Assembly: GCA_016710335.1 (NCBI GenBank)
Contig: JADJXQ010000001.1
Span: 558,001 to 622,000, forward strand
Reading direction: 5' to 3'
Source: Rhodospirillales bacterium
GTDB lineage: Bacteria; Pseudomonadota; Alphaproteobacteria; Rhodospirillales; Defluviicoccaceae
Length of the DNA stretch: 64,000 nt
Under the pieces are notes generated by a model that saw only the letters and a list, made by a program, of their open reading frames with translations, had not been told where the DNA came from and made no database searches. Below are positions 56,457 through 64,000 of this stretch, piece by piece (the stretch's first letter is position 1; every line of letters begins with the position of its first letter). Made by a program: the position numbers and the translations under genes.

Positions 56457-56541
56457 TCCCTGCGGCCGGCGTGGCCTTGCAACAGTCGGGGCGATCGCCG
56501 CCCGAAGGGTACGCCGATCGCGGGCAGGCTGTTCCGGCGGA

Positions 56542-56832
56542 TCAGGCGCAGACCTGGATGGCGACCTGGTTATGGCGGCAACGCCTCATCGCTTGAACAG
56601 TTGCGGCTTGCTTGGCGCGCGCGTACGTCCCCGCATAGCTGAACGTCAGGCCGTCCGGCATCTGGAAATACCAGAGCCGATAGCCGCGGGGCTTGCGCCG
56701 ATGAATTGTCTCATATCGCGTTGTGATGATCTGCATCTGCATCACCTGCATTCCGTACGACAACGTCTGTACCGTCACCGCTCTGCGTCCGTGGGATGAT
56801 AGATAATGCTGGCACTGCATCAGTGTTCCCAT
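56542..56832 (-). CDS. Hypothetical protein, up to 96 aa
   Basis: The C-terminal 65 residues, from MQMQIITTRYETIHRRKPRG through YRLWYFQMPDGLTFSYAGTY, are rich in aromatic and basic residues and read like a small beta-rich domain ending in an Ala-rich helix. The start is uncertain: the first ATG is at 56832, while internal ATGs near residues 28-33 are also possible. Direct repeats and a dyad overlap the upstream edge. No family recognised. Confidence 0.5.
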   Translation of the reverse strand: MGTLMQCQHYLSSHGRRAVTVQTLSYGMQVMQMQIITTRYETIHRRKPRGYRLWYFQMPDGLTFSYAGTYARAKQAATVQAMRRCRHNQVAIQVCA

Positions 56833-56861
56833 AACCCAATCGGGTCATTGGCCTAACCCAA
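56832..56861 (-). promoter_or_regulatory. Direct repeats around a dyad upstream of the 96-aa gene
   Basis: TAACCCAA occurs at 56832-56839 and 56854-56861 (22-base period), flanking CCAAT-CGGGTC-ATTGG at 56836-56851. The pattern, two helical turns apart, resembles a regulator site at a promoter. Confidence 0.4.
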
Positions 56862-57049
56862 CTAACGCGAGGTTACAACAAGAAAATTGCGCAAGAATGA
56901 ACGCCTCGGCGTCATCACCCCATTGCGGTGCCGCCATTCGCGATGAGGATCATTGCTCCCGGCCGTCCAAGAAAGGATAATCCTTGGCGACGGTGCGAGC
57001 GCGCAGAGAGTCCGTGGTGCGTTATCTGGAACTTGGACGGTGGACCGCA

Positions 57050-57352
57050 ATGACAAGCGCATTCCGAGGACTGATCAGGAAAACGATCGTCGTGTCGACG
57101 ATGTTCGCCACATGTGTGCTGTCGAGCGTTCCGGGTAATGCTCAGCAGCAATCGGCGACGGGGGCGCCGCAGGATGCCGTCGCGGCGGAAAAGGCGTCGC
57201 TCGAGCAACAGCTTGCCGAGCAGCAGGCGCGCAACGAAGCGCTTCGCCAACGCATCGCCAAGCTGGAAGAGGTTCTGGCGACCGACGTCTGCACGAATCC
57301 CGAGGCCGCTGCCGTCCTGCAACAGGGCGCTGCCCCAAGGGCTCCGCAATAA
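57050..57352 (+). CDS. Exported small coiled-coil protein
   Basis: A 100-residue protein: signal peptide (MTSAFRGLIRKTIVVSTMFA to PGNAQQ), then a Glu/Gln/Ala-rich heptad segment, AAEKASLEQQLAEQQARNEA, continuing to RQRIAKLEEVLATD, a single Cys and a Pro/Gln tail. It probably forms a periplasmic coiled coil. The start is chosen at the signal sequence, 22 codons inside the open frame. It converges on the lipoprotein gene at 57434-57925. Confidence 0.65.
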   Translation: MTSAFRGLIRKTIVVSTMFATCVLSSVPGNAQQQSATGAPQDAVAAEKASLEQQLAEQQARNEALRQRIAKLEEVLATDVCTNPEAAAVLQQGAAPRAPQ

Positions 57353-57433
57353 GCGGGTCACGCACCGGGCGGCTCCTCGCCCTGAGCGTTTAGAGCGGCT
57401 GGGTAAGCGAGCCCGAGAGCCGGCGCGACCGGA

Positions 57434-57925
57434 TCAGCGGGTCAGGGCCTGGTCGATCTCATCCTCCAGGGTGTCTTTCTGCTCCTGAAGGAGCCGCAGT
57501 TGCTTTTGACGCTCTGCGTCGGACGCCGAGGTGTCCGTCTTCGCCAGCACCGTCTCCGCCTGCAGCGCCGCGAGCCGCTCCTCCAGGTCCTTGTTCTCGG
57601 TCTTCGACTTCGCCAGCTTGGCCTCCATGGCGTCGAGGTCGTTCTGCAGAGACGCGTATTTGCGTTCGGCCGCCTCCCGTTGCGACCGCACCGCGGCCTT
57701 TTCCTGGCTCGTCCGCTCCACCTCCGTCTGAAGCTCGGACTTCCGCTGTTGCTCCTGCTGCAATGCCGCCTGCTTCTGTTCCTGCCGCTCGCCATAGGAG
57801 CCGCTGGCAGAGCAGCCGATGCCGCGGATGAAGCCACCTTGGGAAGGATCACACTCGCCGGTGGCGCAGGCTGTGAGTGTTACGGCAAGCACAGGCACGG
57901 CGGCACAGAATTTCAGAATGGTCAT
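57434..57925 (-). CDS. Coiled-coil lipoprotein
   Basis: A 163-residue protein with a lipoprotein signal (MTILKFCAAVPVLAVTLTAC, lipobox LTAC at residues 17-20) and a short Gly/Ser-rich region followed by about 110 residues of almost unbroken coiled coil. It would be anchored in the outer or inner membrane facing the periplasm. It is the last gene of the minus-strand string that starts with the PpkA-like gene, 64 bases after the TagQ-like lipoprotein, so it may be an extra member of that system. Confidence 0.75.
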   Translation of the reverse strand: MTILKFCAAVPVLAVTLTACATGECDPSQGGFIRGIGCSASGSYGERQEQKQAALQQEQQRKSELQTEVERTSQEKAAVRSQREAAERKYASLQNDLDAMEAKLAKSKTENKDLEERLAALQAETVLAKTDTSASDAERQKQLRLLQEQKDTLEDEIDQALTR

Positions 57926-57989
57926 GTCAGGCTACCCTTTCTGCGGTTGCCGACCCGCTTCCGCCGTATCGGTTTCGATGTCTCGGGGA

Positions 57990-58733
57990 TCACACCCGCG
58001 AGATGCGCCGGCGTTCCACAAGCGAGTCCAGTTCCGATTCCAGCGCCGCGATCTGCCGTTCCATCTTCTTGATTTCGGTCTCCATCTCGGCGACCTGCTT
58101 CGGATTTCCTTGCGCGCGCGACTGGTTGGCCACCTGCCACCACTGCTCCCGCTTGGTCTTGAGGTTGGCGATGGTGCTTTCGAGATAGGCTTTGTTGTCA
58201 TCGACCGTCTTCATCTGATCCCGCGCCTGCGCCAGGTCGATCTGGCCGGAAGCCAGTTGCTGATCGATGCGCTTGATCTTTTCCTTGTCGGCGGAAATGA
58301 CTTTGCGAGCCGATGCCAGGATGTTGGCGGTGCGCTCGTTGTCGGCCTGAACGTCGGCGGTGATGGATTCGAGCCGTTGTTCCTCGTTCGAGTACTGTCT
58401 CTGCTTCTGGCCCAAGTACGCGCCGGCGCCGCCGCCGAGCGCCGCCCCGGCGCCGGCGCCGATCGCGGCGCCACGGGCGTCGCCGCCGATCAGCGCGCCG
58501 GCGAGAGCGCCGACCAGCGCGCCGACGATGGCGCCCTCAATCACCGTCTCGTTATAGGCGTCCGCCTGTTGACGAAGCCGCTGTTCGTCGGGCGTCAGCG
58601 GAGGGCCGCCGGCAGTCTGTTCGGGACCGGTGGCACATCCCGCGGCGAGGAGGGCGAACGACAGCAGCGAAACTGTGGAAAAGCGTTTGAGGACCCTTGC
58701 AGATTGCCGGACGGCGAAAAACGGTAAGACCAT
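57990..58733 (-). CDS. TagQ-like glycine-zipper lipoprotein
   Basis: A 247-residue lipoprotein: lipobox LAAGC at about residues 29-33, a glycine-zipper hairpin (AIVGALVGALAGALIGG and GAGAGAALGGGAGAYLG), then about 130 residues of coiled coil. Its place at the end of a ppkA-ABC-SUMF1 gene order matches TagQ, the outer-membrane lipoprotein that anchors TagR in the Pseudomonas type VI threonine phosphorylation pathway. Identity is by position and architecture, not by strong sequence signature. Confidence 0.65.
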   Translation of the reverse strand: MVLPFFAVRQSARVLKRFSTVSLLSFALLAAGCATGPEQTAGGPPLTPDEQRLRQQADAYNETVIEGAIVGALVGALAGALIGGDARGAAIGAGAGAALGGGAGAYLGQKQRQYSNEEQRLESITADVQADNERTANILASARKVISADKEKIKRIDQQLASGQIDLAQARDQMKTVDDNKAYLESTIANLKTKREQWWQVANQSRAQGNPKQVAEMETEIKKMERQIAALESELDSLVERRRISRV

Positions 58734-58754
58734 GGCGTCATCCTCCCTATCCCG

Positions 58755-60418
58755 TCATTGTACCGACTTGCACGCATCCAGCCAATCAGATCGCGCAACC
58801 CGCTGATTTTTGCGATAGTTGACGAGATTTCCGTGGTGTCGCGCGGCGAACAGAGCCGAGTTTTCGTAGCCTTTGCGCTTCAACTCCGTGTTCAGAACCG
58901 CCAGTTCGTCTTCCAGAACGGTGCGGTCGTAGATGTCGACCGTGGTCAGGACAGTGTCGGCGTAGTACTGCAGGATCGCGTCCAGCGCCTCGCGGTTGAT
59001 GCGCAGTTCGTCGCGCGCCTTCTGGGTCCGCTCATTATCCGCACCCACACTTGCTTCCCTCCTCTTCGCCACATCTTCAAGATAGTCGACCCAATCGCCA
59101 TCGACGGACAGCTTCTGGCAGAGGAACGCGCCGAGGCGGAGCGAAGCCCGCGCCGCCAGATGGTGCTGATCGTCGCGTTCCTGAATGCGCGCCCTTAGGT
59201 TTGCTTGAATGGTCTGGAGCTGTTTCTGGACTCCGCCAATACGCGCCTTCATGGCGTCGTCGTCGGCGGCGTCAGCGATGACGCCCAGTTCCTTGACGGG
59301 GTCATCCAGCGGCTGCCCAGACAGCTTGGACTCGTCCTTCTCCGCCTGCTGCTGCTCGGCCGAAGCTTCGGAGCCGAGCTCGCTCCACGCCGTCTTGATG
59401 GCCATCAGGCGGTCTCGCGACGAAATGACCGGCGCCACCACGGCAAAGCGGAAGCCGGTGGTCTTGCTCAGCCTAGCGTCGCTGCCCTTGTAGTACGGCA
59501 CCTCCTGGCGGTAGGCGCTGCGGATGTCTGACTTGGGGGTCAGGTAATTGCCGCCGCGCACGATGTAGCCGCCCGCTTGGCCGTGCAGACGGTCGAGACG
59601 ATTGAGCCGGAACGGCTCCAGCACCATCTCGTCGACGTTGCCAAGGATATCGTGCAATCCCAACGGGTTCGGTTTCCGCCGATGAACTGCGGTCTGCCAT
59701 TGGCGGATTCCGTGCCCGCGTACCAGACGTAGCCGGCGAGGTCGCCGGCCGGCATCGGAAAGGTGGTTTCGCTGAAATCTGCAGCCGACACCGCAGTGCC
59801 GCCGCGGGCGGCAAACTCCCACTCCGTCTCGGTCGGCAGACGCACGAAGCCCGCTTCGGTGCCGTCGGTCGGCAGGGTCTCGGGCGCGGATTCGCGCAGC
59901 CAGCGGCTGTACGTGTCACCGGCGGCGACGGCGGCGAACCAGCCAAGCTGGGTCTGCGGCAGCGCCATCGCCGGGTCCGGTACGGGGCACTCGCCCTCGG
60001 TCAGCGCCTGGTGCTGAAGCTGGTTTACCTCGTACTTGCCGAGCAGGTAGTACCGCTCCGCCTCGCCATCCTGGAAGCTGCCAGCGATGTAGGCGGGATG
60101 GACGCCTTCCGCGAAGCCGCGGTCGTCGTCGCCCGTTCCAAGCTGTACGCGATAATCGTTAAGCGGCCCCTGGTCGGGGATGGCGATCTTGCGGAACGCC
60201 ATGGCGCCGCCGCACGGCATCGGCAGGATGACGTCGTCAGCTGCCGGCGCCGGGTTCCAGTAGGCTTCCGGCCATGCCACGTCGGCAACGCGCGCCGCGG
60301 AGGGCAGCGCCAGCATCAGGCCCCCTGCAAATACCAGCAGCCGCAGCGCGGCGCCCCGCCGATCAGGGTTCGCGGAGGCTTTCGGCGGGATCGATCTGTG
60401 CGACACGATATCCTCCAA
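58755..60418 (-). pseudogene. TagR-like SUMF1/FGE-domain exported protein, frameshifted
   Basis: Two overlapping frames form one protein. The first (from 60418) has a signal-like segment ALRLLVFAGGLMLALPSAARV and a formylglycine-generating-enzyme fold: LGKYEVNQLQHQAL, RLPTETEWEFAARGG, YVWYAGTESANG. At 59673-59675 the similarity jumps to the -1 frame with KPNPLGLHDILGNVDEMVLE, GGYIVRGGNYLTPKSDIRSA, then TTGFRFAVV and a C-terminal coiled-coil/helical domain of about 200 residues. One missing base in the AAA run explains the shift. TagR promotes PpkA activation in Pseudomonas. It overlaps the permease end by 56 bases. Confidence 0.75.
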
Positions 60419-61607
60419 CCGCGGATGCGCCGAGTGCGAAAGCGATGGTCAGGAGCATGGCAACCACCGCGTCGCCAATGAACAAGCGGGAGACGAACTC
60501 CTCGCGTTCCAGGTTTGACGCCAGCACCGTATTGAACACGGTCGAGACCAGCGCGTACAGACCCAACGACAGGACGCCGCCGCCGGCCGCGACGATGGCG
60601 GCCTGCATCGCCGGGAAGGCCATGAGAGGCCCGATGCCGAGCCCGAGCAGGCGCAGCATGGCGAGATCGCGCCTCTTGCGATCGACATTGGCCCACAGGC
60701 TTGCCGCCAGCGACAGCAGGAACCCGGTGATCCCCACCCCGGCGATGACGAAAAAGATGAAGGTGAGCACCCGGTCGATGGCCTTGACGGTCTCGATGTC
60801 CTTGGCGCGAGTGACGACGTCGTAGCCTCGGCTTCGCACATGCGCCGCGAGCGACGCCACATCGTCCAGCGACGCGGCGTAGAGACGGACCCCGGCGTAT
60901 GTGCGATCGCGCTCCGGCGGCGCAGTGCCGGTGTCGGCGCCGAGTTCCGGGACTTTGAGCCCGTCGCGGTAGTCCTCGGTCGCCTCAAGCAGCGCCAGCG
61001 AAAGGAACGCTGCGTCGCGGGCGAAAGAGGCTTCCGTCAGCACGCCGACCACGGTCAGCGGAATGGTCACGGCTTCGGACGCGCCCTCGTAGCGGCGGCG
61101 GACGAAGGCGTCGACCTGGTCGCCGATTTCCGCATCGAGCTTGGCGGCGACGGTGTGGCTGAGGATGACCTGACCGAGGCCGGTCGGGGCGGGCAGCCCC
61201 TCCGGCACCAGGGGATCCCCGGCGGCGGTCGGGATCATGTCGATGTTGGGCGCGGCCCGTTGATCCACGCCGACAAGGTCGGCGGTTGCCGCCAGGCTGC
61301 GGGTGCGCGGCAGGACGAACCCGACGTCGGAACGATGGCGCAAGGCGTCGACCCACTCCTGATCGACCCGGCTGTTGCCCTTGATGATCACTTCCAGATT
61401 GCGGGGGTCGGCCTTGAGGCGCTCGGTCATCGTCGTGACGATCCCGGACTTGAGGCCGAACAGAACCAGCAACGGCGCCAGCACCGCGCCCAGCGCCAGG
61501 ATCAGGCACAGGGAGACCTTCCATTCATGGATGAAGTCGCGCCACGCCAGGATCGCCGTCTGGCGCCATTGGCGCGAGGCGCTGAGACGCCGCCCGTCCC
61601 TCGTCAT
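60363..61607 (-). CDS. TagS-like FtsX/MacB-type ABC permease
   Basis: A 414-residue permease with one N-terminal helix (LCLILALGAVLAPLLVLFG), a periplasmic domain of about 230 residues and three C-terminal helices (TFIFFVIAGVGITGFLL, AAIVAAGGGVLSLGLY, AVVAMLLTIAFALGASA) bearing RKRRDLAMLRLLG. This is the LolC/E-MacB topology. Such permeases transmit force rather than transport through the membrane. Between the ATPase and SUMF1-like genes it matches TagS. Confidence 0.8.
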   Translation of the reverse strand: MTRDGRRLSASRQWRQTAILAWRDFIHEWKVSLCLILALGAVLAPLLVLFGLKSGIVTTMTERLKADPRNLEVIIKGNSRVDQEWVDALRHRSDVGFVLPRTRSLAATADLVGVDQRAAPNIDMIPTAAGDPLVPEGLPAPTGLGQVILSHTVAAKLDAEIGDQVDAFVRRRYEGASEAVTIPLTVVGVLTEASFARDAAFLSLALLEATEDYRDGLKVPELGADTGTAPPERDRTYAGVRLYAASLDDVASLAAHVRSRGYDVVTRAKDIETVKAIDRVLTFIFFVIAGVGITGFLLSLAASLWANVDRKRRDLAMLRLLGLGIGPLMAFPAMQAAIVAAGGGVLSLGLYALVSTVFNTVLASNLEREEFVSRLFIGDAVVAMLLTIAFALGASAVGGYRVAQIDPAESLREP

Positions 61608-61636
61608 CGACCCGTGCCCATCATCGTTCCACCATC

Positions 61637-62365
61637 TCAGCCCTCGAAGCGGGTGGCACTGGCGGATCCACGTCGCATCGGGATGGCGTGGATTTCGCGG
61701 AGGCCGAGCGAGCGCACCAGGTCCCAGTCATGGCTGACGATGATGGCGGTGCTGTCCAGCCCGGCAATCAGTTCCAGCAACAACTCGGTGACCTCGACCG
61801 CATGGGCGGGATCGAGCGCGGCGGTCGGCTCGTCGGCGAGCAACAGCGCCGGCCGGTGGGCGAGCGCCCGGGCGATGGCCACTCGCTGCCGCTCGCCGAT
61901 CGACAGCGCGCGCGGCTTCTTCGCCAACAGGTGCCCGATGCGCAGGCGCTCGACCAGGTGCTCGACCAGGCCGTCCTCCTTCATGCCGAGCAGGCGCCGG
62001 GACAGCACGATGTTGTCCCGCGCCGGCAAGAACGGCAACAGGCCGCCCGTCTGCAGCACATAGCCGATGCTTTCGGCGCGCACTGCCGCCATCGCGGCGC
62101 TGCGGTTGTCCCGCCACAATGCCGCCACGTCGACGGCCTCGCCGGACCGGCCGTGCAGGAGAAAGGTTTCGGCGCCGTGAGGCTTGAGAACGATGCCGAG
62201 GAGGTCGAGGAGCGTGCTCTTGCCGCAGCCGCTGGGGCCGGTCAGCGCCACGAACTCGCCGCGGCGCACCGTGAACGACGGGATTTCCAGGGTGAACCCG
62301 TCCGGACCCGTCCCCCGGCGCCGCGTCACCTGTCGCAACGCCAGGACGACAGGCGGCTCGGTCAT
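61637..62365 (-). CDS. TagT-like LolD-family ABC ATPase
   Basis: A 242-residue ATPase with Walker A GPSGCGKSTLL, Q-loop YVLQTGGLLPFLPA, a signature region LSIGERQR (instead of the usual LSGGQ), Walker B LLLADEP and the switch His in VSHDWDLV. The type is LolD/MacB, the partner expected for the FtsX-like permease that follows after 29 bases. The start MTEPPVVLALRQV is chosen over an ATG 15 codons upstream. Confidence 0.82.
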   Translation of the reverse strand: MTEPPVVLALRQVTRRRGTGPDGFTLEIPSFTVRRGEFVALTGPSGCGKSTLLDLLGIVLKPHGAETFLLHGRSGEAVDVAALWRDNRSAAMAAVRAESIGYVLQTGGLLPFLPARDNIVLSRRLLGMKEDGLVEHLVERLRIGHLLAKKPRALSIGERQRVAIARALAHRPALLLADEPTAALDPAHAVEVTELLLELIAGLDSTAIIVSHDWDLVRSLGLREIHAIPMRRGSASATRFEG

Positions 62366-62422
62366 GGCCGGGAGCCGGGCGAGTCCGTCGCATCCGTCAT
62401 GACAGGGCAACGGATGCGCTGC

Positions 62423-64000
62423 TCATGGCAAAGCGTCGATCGGCACCGGATAGACCGCTTCGCCGGGATCGCCGGTGCCGCCGAGCGACACCCAGCGGTC
62501 GGTGTCGTCATGGTAGATCTGATAGTGCCGGAGCTTGCGGCGAAGCGTATCCAGAAGGTCCTCCTGCTGCGAGATGCTCCATTGCTCCCACTCATCGGCC
62601 GTCAAGGTCATCACCTGACTCTTGTACGGCAAATCGTCGAGGTATTCGCCGAGCAACCCCAGTTCGCCAAGCTTGGCTGCGTCCGGATTGCTGAGCTGGT
62701 TGGGGTCCCGCGCCAGATGCGCCGCCGACGAGCGCAGCAGATCGAAGAAGTCGGCGGTGCTCACCGCCTCGGGATCCTGGGATTGTTCGCCGGCGTCGAG
62801 GATCGCTTTGACCACGTCGCGGAGGTCGCTGAGCTGGTTCTTGGTCAGCAGCACCCGCACCTCGGTGGTCGGCACGGCGGGATTGCCGAAGGCGCGGTCG
62901 GCAAGCCACGCCTTGAACAGGTCGGGTGCCTCGGTGCCCTGTTGACGCCCGAGGTAGGCCAACTGCATGGCGTGGCCCAGCAACCGCGCATCCGCCTTGA
63001 TCTGGGCGGCCACGTCGTCCGGCGCGGCCGCCGGCGCCGGCTGGCTCGGCGTTGCGCCGCTGGCGGTGCGAGCGCTGCCGGCGGCCTCCTCTCCCATCGC
63101 CGCCGCTTCCACCTGTTCGACGATTGCAGCGCCGAGTTGGTCGACGACGCTGCCGAACGCCGCCACCGATCCGGATTCGACGGGATAATATAGCGGTTTC
63201 TGCAGCACCTTGTTGTAGCTCAGGGCCTCGTACTGCCGCTCGGCGCTGGCGTGATTGTTGCGGCCCTGCGGCGTCTTCAAGTGCAGCGCGTAGATGGCGA
63301 CGCCAAGTTCTTCGGCTTCGAGCCTGACCTGCTCGGCCCCGAGTTGCGTGGCGGAAAGGGCGTCGCTGCCCTCGAGGGCCCCGGCATCGGTGATCAGCAC
63401 CAGGTAGCGTCCGCCGAACGCACTCCAGTCGATGGTCTCCAGCGCCGTCATCACGCCGGCATAGGCGTCCTCGTCGAACCGCGCGCTCGATACGTCGGCG
63501 GGGCCGAGACCGGCGACCTTCTCGAGGAAATCCTCGCCACCCGCCACGTCGTTCGGATCGACGTAGACTTTGGACACGTATTGCAGGCCCGGCGCCTTCT
63601 CGATGCTGGAGCGATAGGCGATCAGCCCGAACTTGATCTGGTCGAGGAGGTTGGCCTGTTCGATGCTGTCGTAGATCCGCCGCACCGCTTCGCGCACCCG
63701 GTCGATGTAGGGGCCCATGGAGATGGTCGAGTCGATGACGAAGGTCACCGTCGCCGAGAAACTCCGCAGCGCCGCCGGCTCGCCCGATGATGAATCTCCG
63801 GGGTGGCTCCGCCTGGTTGTGAAGCAGCGCCGGTGGGATCAACGCCATCCTCCTCCTCGGTGACCGAGGCGATCTGAAGGGCGCGAACATATCCCCGGTG
63901 CGTCACCACCTCTTTCGCCTCGAGGATCGGCAGGAGGTAAAACTCCTTGCTGAAGTCGATGTGCTCGCGAGGCTCGATGGAAACGACGCCGGGTGCGGGC
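62423..64000 (-). CDS. PpkA-like vWA-domain protein, partial and frameshifted
   Basis: The window edge cuts the gene. From the edge, one frame reads HIDFSKEFYLLPILEAKEVV and ALQIASVTEEEDGVDPTG; near 63800-63803 similarity passes to the -1 frame, AALRSFSATVTFVIDSTISM, and a von Willebrand A domain with MIDAS-like DSTIS, GLIAYRSSIEKAPGL and LVLITDAGALEGSDAL. A helical C-terminus ends DALP. This matches the periplasmic part of PpkA-type Ser/Thr kinases of type VI secretion; the kinase domain, if any, lies beyond the window. One missing base in a GGGG run (plus strand) would explain the shift. Confidence 0.7.

Overview
The window is a GC-rich chromosomal segment of an alphaproteobacterium. The closest look is Rhodospirillales-like, an inference from gene content rather than a database match. 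Supporting signs are the rpsF-rpsR-DUF2232-rplI cluster, the alphaproteobacterial form of PstC/PstA, a CIRCE element before groES, a full ccoNOQPGHIS set, bactofilin, an IalB-like protein, and nth next to DUF2244 and EI24 genes. Genes are dense, often with ATGA/GTGA overlaps, and most of the first 50 kb is housekeeping.

Layout. 0.3-6.9 kb (minus): phosphate operon pstS-pstC-pstA-pstB-phoU-phoB with a PHO box; no phoR is visible. 7.0-9.2 kb: CIRCE-groES-groEL-terminator. 9.3-13.5 kb: CsbD and another small stress-type protein, then two polyamine-type ABC permeases facing a convergent ATPase, without a binding protein. 13.6-23.4 kb (minus): SDR, purF, cvpA, radA, mlaF, mlaE, alr, dnaB, and a cyclopropane-fatty-acid synthase preceded by a pentanucleotide repeat. 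23.6-26.1 kb (minus): rplI-DUF2232-rpsR-rpsF. 26.6-31.3 kb: thrC, M16 protease, YqgE/AlgH protein, peroxiredoxin, bacteriohemerythrin. 31.4-39.7 kb (minus): cbb3 oxidase structural and assembly genes. 39.9-45.7 kb: rRNA methyltransferase, Kef-type antiporter, fabD, ChaN-like and LOG proteins. 45.9-49.9 kb: dnaK-dnaJ-dapB.

From 49.9 kb the character changes. Here are a frameshifted small membrane gene behind a ribbon-helix-helix gene, DUF2244, nth, a frameshifted bactofilin, EI24, rhodanese, IalB-like, asparaginase, tRNA-Leu(CAA) and several very small genes. From about 57 kb to the right edge (minus strand) lies the most interesting unit: a vWA-bearing PpkA-like protein (cut by the window edge), an ABC ATPase, an FtsX-type permease, a SUMF1/formylglycine-generating-enzyme-like exported protein and a glycine-zipper lipoprotein. 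Order and domain content match ppkA-tagT-tagS-tagR-tagQ, the envelope-sensing arm of the threonine phosphorylation pathway that switches on type VI secretion in Pseudomonas. Two further coiled-coil envelope proteins follow it.

At least five reading-frame breaks lie in the last 14 kb (about 50.06, 52.5, 52.3, 59.67 and 63.80 kb) and I see none in the first 50 kb. Several fit single-base losses in short homopolymers, so sequencing error and real gene decay both remain possible.
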